From Pisaster brevispinus (taxonomy: Eukaryota; Echinodermata; Asteroidea; Forcipulatida; Asteriidae): a stretch of DNA of 64,000 bases. Position 1 is the stretch's first letter. The number at the start of each line of letters is the position of its first letter. A program made the translations under genes and the position numbers. Under the pieces are notes generated by a model. The model saw only the letters and a program-made list of their open reading frames with translations, made no database searches and was not told the origin of the DNA. The stretch covers positions 1 through 64,000 of the forward strand of contig JAMKCF010000172.1 in assembly GCA_023634235.1 (NCBI GenBank). Direction: 5' to 3'. This document shows, in pieces, positions 9,156 to 22,000 of this stretch.

Positions 9156-11998
9156 CTGCAAAACCAAATAAGACACACTATCATAAACACTTTAATGTCA
9201 AAATGTGCTTGGGCAAAATTTAAGAAGCAGTTCAACACCAGCGTATGAGTATTTTGAACATTGAGTTTGCCAAATAGACAACAAGAAATCCGAATACAGC
9301 GCAGCATCAGCTCTGGAATACTTTGAGAGCTGATAATTATTAGAGTCACAAGTTTTGAAAGACTGGACAAGATACTTTAGGGAAATTGAAGACTGCACAG
9401 GGCTTCACAACCAAGCAGAAATGACCATCATTACAATGGCAAGATCTGAGGGACAGGAAAACATGAAGTTCAGAAAAAAATGATGAGACGGCACATCATA
9501 AGCTCGTGAACAAATTGAGAGTTGGAATGTTATTACATCACTTAGAGTTTGAAGGAATAAACAACAAGAGATTTATAAAAACAAAGGCAGTACAGCATCA
9601 GATTGTATTATTTGAGAGTTGGCCATTAATTATGATGCCAAGTTTTGAGGGACTGAAAAACATGGGGTTTCAAGAAATTGAAGAGACTGCACATCATTAT
9701 TTCGCATAAAAGTTAAGAGTTGAAAATCATTGTGCATGGATAAAAAACTAAAAAGAAATGTCAATTTTCAAACATACCTTAAAAAAGGAGGGAGACATGC
9801 ATAGCCATCCAAAAAGTGACATTTCCAGTTGACCTTGATAGGAACATCGCTGAGGAAAGAAGCTCTGTCCATGATGGATACTTATCTTTTGATTCAGTGA
9901 ATAATCTGCAACTAAATAAGAGACATTCTCGTAAACAATTATCAAATGTCATCATGCTTGGAGAAAAGGGAAAGTCGGCACAACACTGGCTATTTTACAA
10001 ATCAAAAGTTTGACATCATTAGATCGCTTAAACTTTGAGAGACTGGACAACATTAGGTTTATAGAAATTGAAGAACCATCACAACATAAGCCCTTGATCA
10101 ATTTAAGAGAAATATCATCACAATATTTTGTTTTTATAGGACTCGACAACAGAAGCCCTGAAGAAAGCACGACATTGGATCAGGAACAATTTGAAAGTTC
10201 AACAATCATTTAGTGGCAAGTCATTTGGTACAGGACAAAATAAACTCATATAAAATGGCACAACACATTGGCTCAAGAACAATTTTAGACTTGAAATATT
10301 ATTACATCTCTAAGATTATAAGAGACTACACAACAAGAGCCTTAACAAAACCTCAAAAATCAAGATAGAAGCTTCTTCTGATGAAAGAAGCTTTGTCCAT
10401 AGTGGATGAAATCTTGAATCAGTGAATAATCTGCAAACAAATCTAGAGACGGCACAACATTGCTTCATTAAAAATTTAAGAGTTGACAAATCATTAATGC
10501 GTTTAATTTTTGAGGGACTAGACAACACGAGCCCCAAAGAAAACCAAAGACATCACAACATCTGCTTGTGAATAATTTGAGAGTTGAACTATTTTGAAGG
10601 TGGCAAGTTATGATGGACTGAGGTTCAGAGGAAATTAAACGAGACGGCAAAAGATTGGCCCGTGAACGATTTAAGAGTTGAAATATCATTACATGGATTA
10701 ATTTTTGAGGACTTGACAACAAGAGCATCAAAGAAAACCAAAGACAGAGAAACATCGGATCATGTATAATTTGAAAGTTCAATAATCATTTAGGTGCCAA
10801 GTTATAAGAAACTGGACAACATGAGGTTTCCAGAGATTGAACAGAGGTAACAACATTGATTCATGAACCCTTCAAGAGTTGAAAATCATTGCGCAAAGAA
10901 AACAAATTAAGGAGAAATAACCTTTTTTCAACACTCCCGTGATGCACAGCCAGTCAAAACATGACATTCCAAGTTGACCTAGATAGAAACATGTTCTGAT
11001 AATAAAAGCTTTGTCATCAAGCTAGAAGAAAATGAAAAGAACAACAGTGGCTCCTAGGCAATGTAAGTGAAGCAAATCATAAGAGCAACGAAATTTTTGA
11101 GGGACTAGACAACATGAGCTTCAAGAAAAAACTAAAGACAGCACAACACCGACTCATGAATATTTTGAGAGTGGAACAATTTTGAAGGTGGTAAGTTTTG
11201 AGGTATGAGACAACATAAAGTTCAGAGAAAATGATGAGACGGCAAAGCATTGGCTTGTGAACAATTTAGAATTGAGATAGATCTCTTAGATTTTGAGGCA
11301 CTACACAACAAGGGCCCTGAAAAAAACCCTAAGACAGTACAACATTGGCTCAAGAATAGTTTTGAGAATTTGAACAATCATTAAGGTGCCAAGTTATAAG
11401 GGACTGGACAACAAGAGGTTTCTAGAAATTGAAGGGACCTCACAACATTGCCTAATAAATAATTAAATACTTGAAAATTAATTCACAGAGCTAGACAACT
11501 AAGAAGAAATTACCATCAATAAGATAGCAAGTTGTGAGGGACATGACAACATGAGCTTAAGAGAAAATGATAAGACGGCACAACATTGGCTCCAGAACTA
11601 TTTCAGAGTTGAAATATAATTACATCTCTAAGATTTTTAGGTACAACACAACAAAAGCTATAAAAACCAGACAGCACAACATTGGCTTGTATACAATTTG
11701 AGAATTGAACAATATTTCAGGTGCTAAGTTATGAGGAACTGGACAGTATGGGGTTCTGAGAAAGTGAAGAGAAAGCAGAACATTGCTTTGTTGACAAATA
11801 AAGAGTCTAAATTTAATGCACAGGACTAAAAACTGAGAAGAAATGCCCATTATTAAGATGGCAAGTTATGAGGGACAGGAAAGCATAAGGTTCGGAGAAA
11901 ATGATGAGACGACACACCATTGCCTAGTGAACAATGTTCATGTAGACACAGCCTTGAGGGTTGCTTACACTTAAAAGAATTAACATTTCTTAACAAAC

Positions 11999-12125
11999 CT
12001 TAGAAGAGGAGGCAGTGATGCATAGTCATCCCAAACATGACACTCCAACTTGACCTTGATAGAAGCATCTCCTGATGAATGAGGTCTTTGCTCGTGATGA
12101 ATGCTCTCTTCAACTTGTGAATAAT
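11999..12125 (-). pseudogene. Exon-like module, open copy B
   Basis: This copy has the same length (127 bases) and borders (CAG before, GTTTGTTA after) as the copy at 9029-9155. It is open in the same frame, reading YSQVEESIHHEQRPHSSGDA then SIKVKLECHVWDDYASLPP. The differences from copy A are substitutions that keep the frame open. Confidence 0.5.
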
Positions 12126-14957
12126 CTGCAAAAAGAAATAAGACACACTGTCATAAAAACTTTATCTAAAATTGTACTTGGCCACAATTTAAGAAGCAGT
12201 ACAACACTGGCGTGTGAGTAATTTGAGAGCTGATAAATATTAGAGTCAGAATTTTTGAAGGACTGCACAAGATATTTTGGGGAATTGAAAAGACTGCACA
12301 CAATCAGCTATTCAGAATTAAAAACGTATGAGTGGTAAGATTCTGCAAACATACTAACACACGTTGTCTTAAACATTGTATTAAAAGTCATTATGTGAAT
12401 AATCTGCAAACAAAAAAAGGCATACTGTCGTAAACATTTATCAAATGACAAGACGTTTGAAGAAGATGAAGAGACAGCAAAACAGAGGCTTGTTAACAAC
12501 TTAAGAGTTGAAATATCATTAAATCTCTTAGATGTAGAGGTTTGTGAATAATTTGAGAGTTGAACAATCATTAAGGTGCCACATTGTGAGGGACAGGACA
12601 ACATGAGGTTCAAAAAAATTGAGGAGATGGCACAACATTGCATCGTGAACAAATTAAGAGTTGAAATGTCACTACATCTCTCAGAATTTGAGGGACTACA
12701 CAATAAGAGCCTAAAGAAAACTCTTCGTTTGTAAACAAGCTTTGTCAATGATGGATACTTCTTTTAGTTCAGTGAATAATCTGTATACAAATTAAGACAC
12801 ACTAATGTAAACACTTATCAAATGACATCATAATCGAATAAAATGAAACGGCGGCACAACAGTGGCTCATGAACAAATACATGGAAAATCATTAAAGTGC
12901 TGACATTTTGAAAAACTAGACAAAAGAAGCCTCAAAGAAAACCAAAGACAGCAGAACATCAACTTGTGAATAATTTGAAAGTTCCACAATCTCTTAAGTG
13001 GCAAGTTATGAGGTACAGGACAACCCGAGGTTCAGACAAAATGATGACAGGGCACAACATTTGCTCCTGAACTATTTAAAAGTTGAACATTTATTGAGGT
13101 GATAAGTTATGAGGGACTGGACAAAGTCAAATTCACAGAAGATAAAGAGCCTCACAAACATCACTACATCTCTCAGAATTTTAGGGGCTACACAACAAGA
13201 GCCTAGGAGAAAACAAGGTAGCTAGACATCAGTATGTGAATAATTTGAGAGTTGAACAATCATTAAGGTTGCAAGTTAAGCCGGACTGGACAACAAGACA
13301 ATCAGAGAAAATGAAGAGATGTCACAACATTGGCTCACGGGCAAATTTCAAAGTTGAAATATCATCGCATCCCTTAGATTTTGAGAGACAACACAATAAG
13401 AGCCTCAAAGAACTCCAAAAATAGACACACTGTCGTAAACATTTATCAAAGGACATCATGTTTCAAGGAATGAACAGATGGCACAACAGTGGCTCGCGAA
13501 CAAATTAGGAGGTTCAATGAGCAGAGGTCAAGAGCTACAGAGAAATTACATTTTTCAACCTACCTCAGAAAACGAGGGAGTGATGCGTAGATTCAAAAAA
13601 CTAAATTCCCAGTTGACTTAGATAGGATCATCTTGTGATGAAACAAGCTTTGTTGGTGATGGATACTTCTCTTGATTCAGTGAATAACCTTTAAACAAAA
13701 TAAGACACAGTAATGTAATCATTTATCAAATGACAAGTTGCTTGAAGAAAATGAAGAGATGGCACAAGACTGGCTGTAAAACAAATTAAGAGTAGGAAGA
13801 CCTTAGAATGTTGAAATTTTGAGAAACTAGACAACATAAGCCTCAACGAAAACCAAAGACAGTACAACATTGACTCATTAATAATTTAAAAGATCACATA
13901 TCATTTAAGTGGCAAGTTATGAGGTACACTGTACAGGACAATCAAAGGTTCAGAAGAAATAATGAGAAGGCACAAATTTGGCTACTGAACAATTTAAGAG
14001 TTGAGATGTCATTACATCTATCACATTTTAAGGGATTACAATATAGAAAACCCAAGATAAACACACTGTTTTTAACAATTATCGAGGACATTATGTTTGA
14101 AGAAAATAAACAGACGCCACAACAGTGAAGCAAATCATAAGAGCACTGAAATTGTTTTGGGACTAGACAACATGAGCCTCAAGAAAAAACTAAAGACAGC
14201 ACAACATTGATTCGGAAATATTTTGAGAGTGGAACAATTTTGAAGGTGGTAAGTTTTGAGGTATGAGACAACATCAAGTTCAGAGAAAATGATGAGACGG
14301 CAAAACATTGGCTTGTGAAAAATTTAGAACTGAGATAGATCTCTTAGACTTTGAGGTACTACACAATAAGAGCCCTGAAAACAAAACCCACAAAGACAGC
14401 ACAACATTGGCTCATGAATAATTTGAGAGTTGAACAATCATTAAGGTGCCAAGAAGAAATGATGAGACAGCACAACACATTTTGAGGGACTATGCAACAA
14501 GAGCCTAAAAAACAAAGACAGTACAACATCAACTCAACAGTAAAATTAAAGTTCAACAATCATTTAGGTGGCATGTTATAAGGACCTGACAAAATGAGGT
14601 TCAGAGAAAATGAAAGGAATTAGCACAAGATTGGCTCGTGAACAATTTAGAGTTGAAATATCTTTACATTTCTTATATTTGGAGGGGTTACACAATAAGA
14701 GTCTAAATAAAACCAAGGATAGCCCAACATTGGCTTGTGAATAATTTGAGAATCGAAAAATCCCAAAAGTGCCAAATTGTGAGGGACACGACAACATGAG
14801 GTTCCGAGCAATGAACAATTTAAGAGTTGAGAGGTCATAAAATCTATCAGATTTTGAGGGATTACAATATAGAAAACCAAAGATAAACACACTGTCTTTA
14901 ACATTTATCAAAGGACATTATGTTTGAAGAAAATGAACAGACGGCACAACAGTGGCT

Positions 14958-15240
14958 AAGAGTTTTACACACAATAGCGCCCTTAAGTGTCCAGTCCCCA
15001 ACGCCCTGTGAAAGGCACGCCACGTTAGTGTCCTCTTTTTCTCTTAGCGCAGGCTAAAGGTAGAAGTGTCATAATTTAGCTCATGATTTTCATGGGAAAT
15101 TTGCATTGTTTTTATGCTTCAAGAAAGCTGTTATCTGAATAAAGATAAATTAAAAGAAATAAATTGTAGAGTTGTGTAGTTGAGATTAGTGTGGGTGTCT
15201 CAGAATGAGTTGAGTAATTCGAGGAAGTTGGTTATGTGAA
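14958..15240. other. Non-monomer island inside the array, duplicated at 24367-24640
   Basis: This island lacks the array words and is richer in GC at its left end (AATAGCGCCCTTAAGTGTCC). It occurs nearly identically at 24367-24640, carried by a segmental duplication. No convincing gene is visible. It could be a remnant of the sequence from which the array grew, or an old insertion. Confidence 0.5.
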
Positions 15241-16234
15241 TAAATTGAGGGTTGATCAACTATTAAGGTGCCAAGTTAAAGCACTACATTGGCTCAAGAA
15301 AAATTATTAGAGGTGAAATATCATTACCTTGCTAAGATTAAACAAGAGCCGAAAAACACCCAAGGACAGCACATTATCAGCTGGAATAATTTGAGAGTTG
15401 AACAACCATTGAGGTGGCAAGTTATGAGGGACTGGACAACATGAGGCTTTAAAGAAAACCAAAGAGAGCTTAACATCAGCAGGTGAATAGTTTAGAAGTT
15501 CAACAATCATTCAAGTGGCAAGTAATGAGGGACAGGACACCATGAGTTGAAGAAGAAATGATAAGATGGCACAACATTGGCTAATGAACAAATTCAAAAA
15601 TTTAGTTCAGAGTTCAAATATGTTTAACATTTTATAGAACAACACAACGAAAGCCTAAAAGGCCTAAAGACAGCAAACAAAATAAGACACACTGTTTAAA
15701 AAATTTCATCAAATGTCATCATACTTGAAGAAAATGGAGAGAAGGCAGAACATTGGTTAAGAATAGTTTGAGGGTTAAACATTTTATCAATACTCATCAC
15801 GCTGGAGGAACAAATTTGAGATTTGAAATATTATTAGATTGCTAATTTTTTGAGAGACTAGACAACAGGAGTCTCAAAGAAAACCAAAGACAGCGCAACA
15901 TCAGCTCTGGAATGATTTGAAAGTTGAACAACATGAGGTTCAGAGAGGTGATCAGACGGCAAAACATTGTCTCTTGAACAATTTAAGAGTTCAAATATCG
16001 TCACGAGGGTTAATTTTTGATGGACTAGGCAATGGGAGCCTCAAATAAAAAACAAAAAACAACACAACATCTGCTTAAGATTATTTTGAGAGTTGAACAT
16101 CATTTCGTTGGCAAATTGTGAGTGACAGGGCAACATGAGGTTCAAAGAAAATGTTAAGGCGTCACAACATTTCTTCGTGAAAAATTCAAGTGTTGAAATG
16201 TCATTACATCTATTAGAATTTGAGGGACTACACA

Positions 16235-16379
16235 GTTATACTTATACTTATACTTATACTTATACCATAATTTTACCATAAATGTTCATTTTTAGCTTAT
16301 CTTTCTTATTCTTATTCTTATTCTTATTCTTATTCTTATTCTTATTCTTATTCTTATTCTTATTCTTATTCTTATTCTT
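16235..16379. repeat. Hexanucleotide microsatellites (ACTTAT)n and (TTCTTA)n, first block
   Basis: A short ACTTAT run (16235-16264) is followed by a ~40-base spacer and a TTCTTA run (16303-16379). The spacer (TACCATAAATGTTCATTTTT and onwards) is repeated in front of the larger block at 17427-17460. Confidence 0.92.
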
Positions 16380-16610
16380 TGACTTAGCAATACACAGTGT
16401 ACAGATTTTACATTAAAGGCTGTTTGCTTTATTCTAAATGTTTTTTATTTTCTACTACAGTTGATATTGAACAACGCTGATTCTCCACTGTGCTATGATT
16501 CTGATTCTATGTCAAGCCAAGCTATCAAGAACTGGTTCTAGAAGAGATGTACAACATTTGCTGTCGACAGAACGTAAAGATTCTATTTCCTTATGTTAAC
16601 TTGGTAAAAT

Positions 16611-17350
16611 TGTCAACTTAAAATGTTTTCAAACTTTGCTAGTAATTGTGTCAAACTTTGCTTAAAATTGCATCAAACTTTGCTAAACATGGAGTCTAAC
16701 TTTTGTCCTTAAATTGCTGTATTTTGCTTAAAATGTTTTCAAACTTTGCTAGTAATGGTGTTAAACTTTGCTGAACATTATGTCAAACTTTGCTAAGCAA
16801 CGGCATCTAACTTTGCTAGTATTGGTATCAAACTTTGCTTTAAATTGGATCAAACTCTGCTTGTAATTTTGTCCAACTTTGCTGGTATTGGCGTCAAATT
16901 TTGCTTGAAAATTTTGTACAATATTTTTGTGATAAATATGTTCTTAACATTTTCCATAATTTGTTGTATTTTGCTTAAAATTTTTTCAAACTTAGCTAGA
17001 AATTGCATCAAACTTTGCTAGAATTTTGCTAAATATTTTGTCAAACTTTGCTGAACATTGCGTCAAACTTTGCTGAACATTGCGTCAAACTTTGCTGAAC
17101 ATTGCGTCAAACTTTGCTGAACATTGCATCAAACTTTGCTAAAAATTTGATCAAACTTTGCTAAACATTTTGCATAAAATTTTGTCCAACTTTGCTTAAA
17201 ATGCTGTCAAACTTTGCTAGTAATGGCGTCAAACTTTGCTTAAAAACGTTTTGTTCTTAAAAATTTCCATAATTTGTTGTTTTTGTAAAAAATATTGTAT
17301 TTTGCTTAAAATATTTTCAAACTTTGATAGTAATGGTGAAAAACTTTGCT
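16611..17350. repeat. 22-bp minisatellite, core TCAAACTTTGCT
   Basis: Copies of GCGTCAAACTTTGCTGAACATT and relatives recur with a period near 22 bases, tightest at 17040-17130 and more degenerate at the edges. There is no coding potential. Confidence 0.9.
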
Positions 17351-17452
17351 TGAAATTGCATGTAATTTTGTATCAAAATTTTGGATAACAATTATCTTAA
17401 ACTTTAAAAATTGTCTTAAATTTTTACCATAAATGTTCATTTTTAGCTTATC

Positions 17453-17807
17453 TTTCTTATTCTTATTCTTATTCTTATTCTTATTCTTATTCTTATTCTT
17501 ATTCTTATTCTTATTCTTATTCTTATTCTTATTCTTATTCTTATTCTTATTCTTATTCTTATTCTTATTCTTATTCTTATTCTTATACTTATTCTTATAC
17601 TTATACTTATACTTATACTTATACTTATACTTATACTTATACTTATACTTATACTTATACTTATACTTATACTTATACTTATACTTATACTTATACTTAT
17701 ACTTATACTTATACTTATACTTATACTTATACTTATACTTATACTTATACTTATACTTATACTTATACTTATACTTATACTTATACTTATACTTATACTT
17801 ATACTTA
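17453..17807. repeat. Large hexanucleotide microsatellite (TTCTTA)n then (ACTTAT)n
   Basis: About 22 TTCTTA units (17453-17587) pass into about 36 ACTTAT units (to 17807). A hexamer repeat is open in most frames, which explains the long low-complexity open frames on both strands here. None is treated as a gene. Confidence 0.96.
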
Positions 17808-17864
17808 AAATTAAAGAAAAATAAAAAAACAAAGACGAAACATAGGAACAATACCCCTAAAAAT

Positions 17865-17940
17865 CGGCGCGGCCTACGGCCGCTTCCTGCGTGGTTCCGC
17901 CCCGCGCCCTCAGGGGGCTACGCCCCCTGACCCCCGTCCC
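17865..17940. other. GC-rich island with two perfect hairpins
   Basis: A sharp GC-rich patch interrupts very AT-rich sequence. It contains GCGGCC-TAC-GGCCGC at 17869-17883 and TCAGGGGGC-TAC-GCCCCCTGA at 17910-17930, both perfect stems with the same TAC loop. A diverged echo (TTCCTGCG...CCCACGCCCTCAT) follows at 17965-17995. It resembles the GC clusters seen in some organellar genomes. Its origin here is unknown. Confidence 0.8.
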
Positions 17941-18033
17941 TATTCCCTATGCTACGTTCATCCACTTCCTGCGAAGCTCCATCCCACGCCCTCATCATCC
18001 ATATACTGTTAATATTCCCATTATATATTATTA

Positions 18034-18830
18034 CAGTTTCCTATTCACATACCATATATATTTCTTCCGTACAGTTTAAGACAGTTTGCTATCCACGTAC
18101 CCGATATATTCCTTCCGTACAGTTTCAGACAGTTTGCTATCCACGTACCCTATATATTCCTTCCGTACAGTTTAAGACAGTTTGCTATCCACTTACCCGA
18201 TATATTCCTTCCGTACAGTTTAAGACAGTTTGCTATCCACGTACCCGATATATTCCTTCCGTACAGTTTAAGACAGTTTGCTATCCACGTACCCGATATA
18301 TTCCTTCCGTACAGTTTTAGACAGTTTGCTATCCACGTACCCGATATATTCCTTCCGTACAGTTTCAGACAGTTTGCTATCCACGTACCCGATATATTCC
18401 TTCCGTACAGTTTAAGACAGTTTGCTATCCACGTACCCGATATATTCCTTCTGTACAGTTTAAGACAGTTTGCTATCCACGTACCCAATATATTCCTTCC
18501 GTACAATTTAAGACAGTTTGCTATTCATGTGCCTGATTTATTCCTTCTGTACAGTTTCCTATTCACTTACCCAAAATTTTTTAGAACACAACCAACACCG
18601 TACACATTATTTTTCACACCAGTTTATTTTTCTTTATTCCTTTTTCAATATATTCTTCCTATATTTCTTAACACGGTTTACTACTTCCTCAAACAACGTA
18701 TTCCACCCATATAGTTTAAGACAGTTTGCTATTCCCAGCATTTTCCACCCATACAGTTCTAAACAGTTAACTATTCACGTACCCGACATCTTCCACCCAT
18801 GCAGTTTCAGACCGTTTCCATCTTCTACAA
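18034..18830. repeat. 48-bp satellite, locus 1
   Basis: The monomer is 48 bases with core GTTTAAGACAGTTTGCTAT followed by CCACGTACCCGATATATTCC. About ten well-ordered copies lie at 18070-18550, with looser copies to about 18830. Because 48 is a multiple of 3, the array stays open in both orientations as 16-residue repeats, which is not evidence of coding. The same satellite recurs at 38.1-39.2 and 41.2-42.6 kb. Confidence 0.93.
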
Positions 18831-18837
18831 CATAAAC

Positions 18838-19020
18838 ATTCAAGAAAGTTGTTATTTACACGGATTGCTAATTTCACATCTTTATCTTGTTCACGCAGAC
18901 TGACACTAATCTCCCAACTTCTCTCTCTGCTGATGTCACCATCGTCCAACTTTAATTTCATGGTCGTCTCCTGATAAATTAAGTCTATGCCAACATGAAT
19001 GCTATCTTCAATCAGAGAAT
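18838..19020 (-). pseudogene. Longest version of the array exon, truncated by the satellite
   Basis: The minus strand shows the same intron end as the exon-like modules (TTTTTGCAG) at 19021. The exon then opens in the same frame as DSLIEDSIHVGIDLIYQETT and continues through MKLKLDDGDISRERSWEISV and SLREQDKDVKLAIRVNNNFL. This reads like normal protein rather than repeat translation. The frame then passes directly into 48-bp satellite and stops at 18767. I do not recognise the protein. Its start aligns with module copies (SLVEESIH...IKVKL), so it may be closest to the coding ancestor of the array exon. Confidence 0.5.
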
Positions 19021-22000
19021 CTGCAAAAAGAAATAAGACACACTGTCTTAAACATTTATCAAATATTCAAAGTAGGAAAACATTACAGCGCTTAATGTTG
19101 GAGAGACTAGGCAACAGGAGCCTAACAGAAAACCAAAGACAGCACAAAGTTAGCTTGTAAATAGTTTAATAGGATAGAAACTACTCCTAATTCAATGAAT
19201 AATCTGCAAACTAATTTTTCTTCATTTTTGAGGGACGCAACACGGGAGCCTCAAAGTAAACCAAGGACAGCTTAACATCAGGTGGTGAATAGTTTAGAGG
19301 TTCAACAATTGTCAAGTTATGAGAGACAAGACAACACTAGCTAAAGATAGCAAAACTCCGGCTCATGAAAATGTTAAAGTTGAATATCCATTAACTATGA
19401 GGGATACGACAACATTAGGTTTTAGAGAACTGATGAGACGACACAACATTAACTCCTGAACACTATCGCTTGTGAATATTTATAGAGTTTAACAAACAAT
19501 ATGGGGTCAAATTTTGAAGGGACTGAACAACATGAGAAGCTGACATCATTGCACAGGGTTAAAAAACTAAGGAGAAATGACATTTTTCAACATACCTCAC
19601 AAAGGGAGGGAGTGATGCACAGCCATCATAAACATGATATTCAAAGTTGGCCTAGATAGAGGCACCATCTGATGCAAGAAGCTCTGTCAATGAGGGATAT
19701 TCTCTTGAATCAGTGAAAAATCTGCAAAAAAATAAAACATGCTGTTGTAAACTTCTTGTAAAACGTCACCATGCTTGAAGAAAATGAAGAGACAGCACAA
19801 CAGTGCTTAATGAAAAAATGTAAGAGTTGAGAAACTAGACAACATGAGCCTCAAACAAAACCAAAGACAGCACAACATCTGCTATTGAATAACTTGAGAG
19901 AGGGACAATGTGAGGTTCAGAGAAAATGATGAGACGGCCTAATGTTGTGTCGTGAACAATTGAAAATCTTTAAAATGTTTAAATTTGGAGGGACTAGACA
20001 ACAAGACACTCAAAAACAACCAATCAATGCACAGGGCTAAACAACTGAGGAGAAATGATGGCAAGTTATGAGGGACAGGAAAACATGAGGTTCAGAGAAA
20101 ATGATGAGACGACACTTCATTGCAATCTTCATGTAGAGGGTTGCTTACACATAAAAGAATTGACATTTCTTGACATACCTTAGAATAGGAGGCAGTGATG
20201 CATAGCCATCCTAAACATGACACTCCAACTTGACCTTGATAGCAGCAGCATCTTGCTCATGATGAATGCTCTCTTCAACCAGTGACTGATCTCCAAAAAG
20301 AAATCAGACACACTGTCATAAACACTTTTTCTAAAAGTGTGCTTGGGCAAAATTTAAGAAGCAGTACAACACTGGCATGTAAGTAATTTGAGAGCTGATA
20401 AATATTAGAGTCACAAGTTTTGAAGGACAAGTTGTGAGGGACAAGACAACGAAATGTTCTGAGAAAATGAAGAAACATCATCAAATTAGCTTGTGAACAA
20501 TTTTATAAATGACCAATCATCACATCGGTTATTATTTGATGAACTTTACGGAAAACCCTCAAAGATGCTAAGTTACGAGGGACTGGACAACATGGGGTTC
20601 CAAGAAGTTGAAGAGAAGGCACATCATTGTTTCACAGACAATTAAAAAGATGAAAATCCATGCGCAGCTATAAAGAACTACGAAGAAATAACAAAATCAA
20701 CATACCTCAGGAAAAGAGGGAGTGATGCATAGTCATCCAAAAATGACGTTCTCAGTTGACCTGGATAGGAACATCTTCTCTTTAAAAGAAGCTTTGTCAA
20801 TGATGGTTACTTCTTTGGAATCAATGACTAATCTGCAAACAAGATAACACACGTTGTCTTAAACATTGTATTAAAAGTCATTATGTGAATAATCTGCAAA
20901 CAAAAAAAGGCATACTGTCGTAAACATTTATCAAATGACAAGACGTTTGAAGAAGATGAAGAGCTTGTTAACAACTTAAGAGTTGAAATATCATTAAATA
21001 TCTTAGATTTAGAGGTTTGAGAATAATTTGAGAGTTGAACAATCATTAAGGTGCCACATTGTGAGGGACAGGACAACATGAGGTTCAAAAAAATTGAGGA
21101 GATGGCACAACATTGCATCGTGAACAAATTAAGAGTTGAAATGTCACATCATCTCTCAGAATTTGGGGTACTACACAATCTTCGTTTGTAAACAAGCTTT
21201 GTCAATGATGGATACTTCTTTTGATTCAGTGAATAATCTGTTTACAAAATAAGACACACTAATGTAAACACTTATCAAATGACATCATAATCAAATAAAA
21301 TGAAAAGGCGACACAACAGTGGCTCATGATTAAATACATGGAAAATCATTAAAGTGCTGACATTTTGAAAAACTAGACAAAAGAAGCCTCAAAGAAAACC
21401 AAAGACAGCAGAACATCAACTTGTGAATAATTTGAAAGTTCCACAATCTCTTAAGTGGCAAGTTATGAGGTACAGGACAACCCGAGGTTCAGACAAAATG
21501 ATGACAGGGCACAACATTTGCTCCTGAACTATTTAAAAGTTGAACATTTATTGAGGTGCTAAGTTATGAGGGACTGGACAAAGTCAAATTCACAGAAGAT
21601 AAAGAGCCTCACAAACATCACTACATCTCTCAGAATTTAAGGGGCTACACAACAAGAGCCTAGGAGAAAACAAGGTAGCTAGACATCAGTATGTGAATAA
21701 TTTGAGAGTTGAACAATCATTAAGGTTGCAAGTTAAGCCGGACTGGACAACAAGACAATCAGAGAAAATGAAGCGATGTCACAACATTGGCTCCGGGGCA
21801 AATTTCAAGGTTGAAATATCATCGCATCCCTTAGATCTTGAGAGACAACACAATAAGAGCCTTAAAGAACTCCAAAAATAGACACACTGTCGTAAACATT
21901 TATCAAAGGACATCATGTTTCAAGGAATGAACAGAGAAATTACATTTTTCAACCTACCTCAGAAAACGAGGGAGTGATGCGTAGATTCAAAAAACTAAAT

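Larger units (their letters stand above)
8454..16234. repeat. Degenerate ~100-bp monomer array, block 2, with exon-like modules
   Basis: The block has the same monomer family as 891-3048. Exon-like modules, intact or partial, occur at about 9029-9155, 9776-9910, 10350-10440, 10930-11020, 11999-12125, 12725-12790 and 13565-13695. Positions 8457-9340 match 22627-23530; about 12340-14400 match 20836-22400 with deletions in the second copy; 14480-15680 match 23880-25215. A non-repeat island at about 14958-15240 appears again at 24367-24640. I see no independent gene. Confidence 0.82.

Noticed and set aside
12308..12748. Array-derived open frames, for example the 146-codon minus-strand frame
   Set aside because: Similar LSCPSQ/QLSNYSQ peptides appear in other frames throughout the array. 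They are translations of the ~100-bp monomer rather than a gene.
17306..17930. Long open frames on both strands (up to 181 codons) in the hexanucleotide repeats
   Set aside because: A stop-free hexamer repeat is open by necessity. The peptides are two- to four-residue repeats such as YKYK, LFLF and ISIS.
17949..18506. Open frames of about 120 codons with 16-residue repeats (TVCYPRTRYIPSVQF, NISGTWIANC)
   Set aside because: The 48-bp satellite has a period divisible by 3, so both strands stay open. There is no start or stop context and no composition change to suggest selection.
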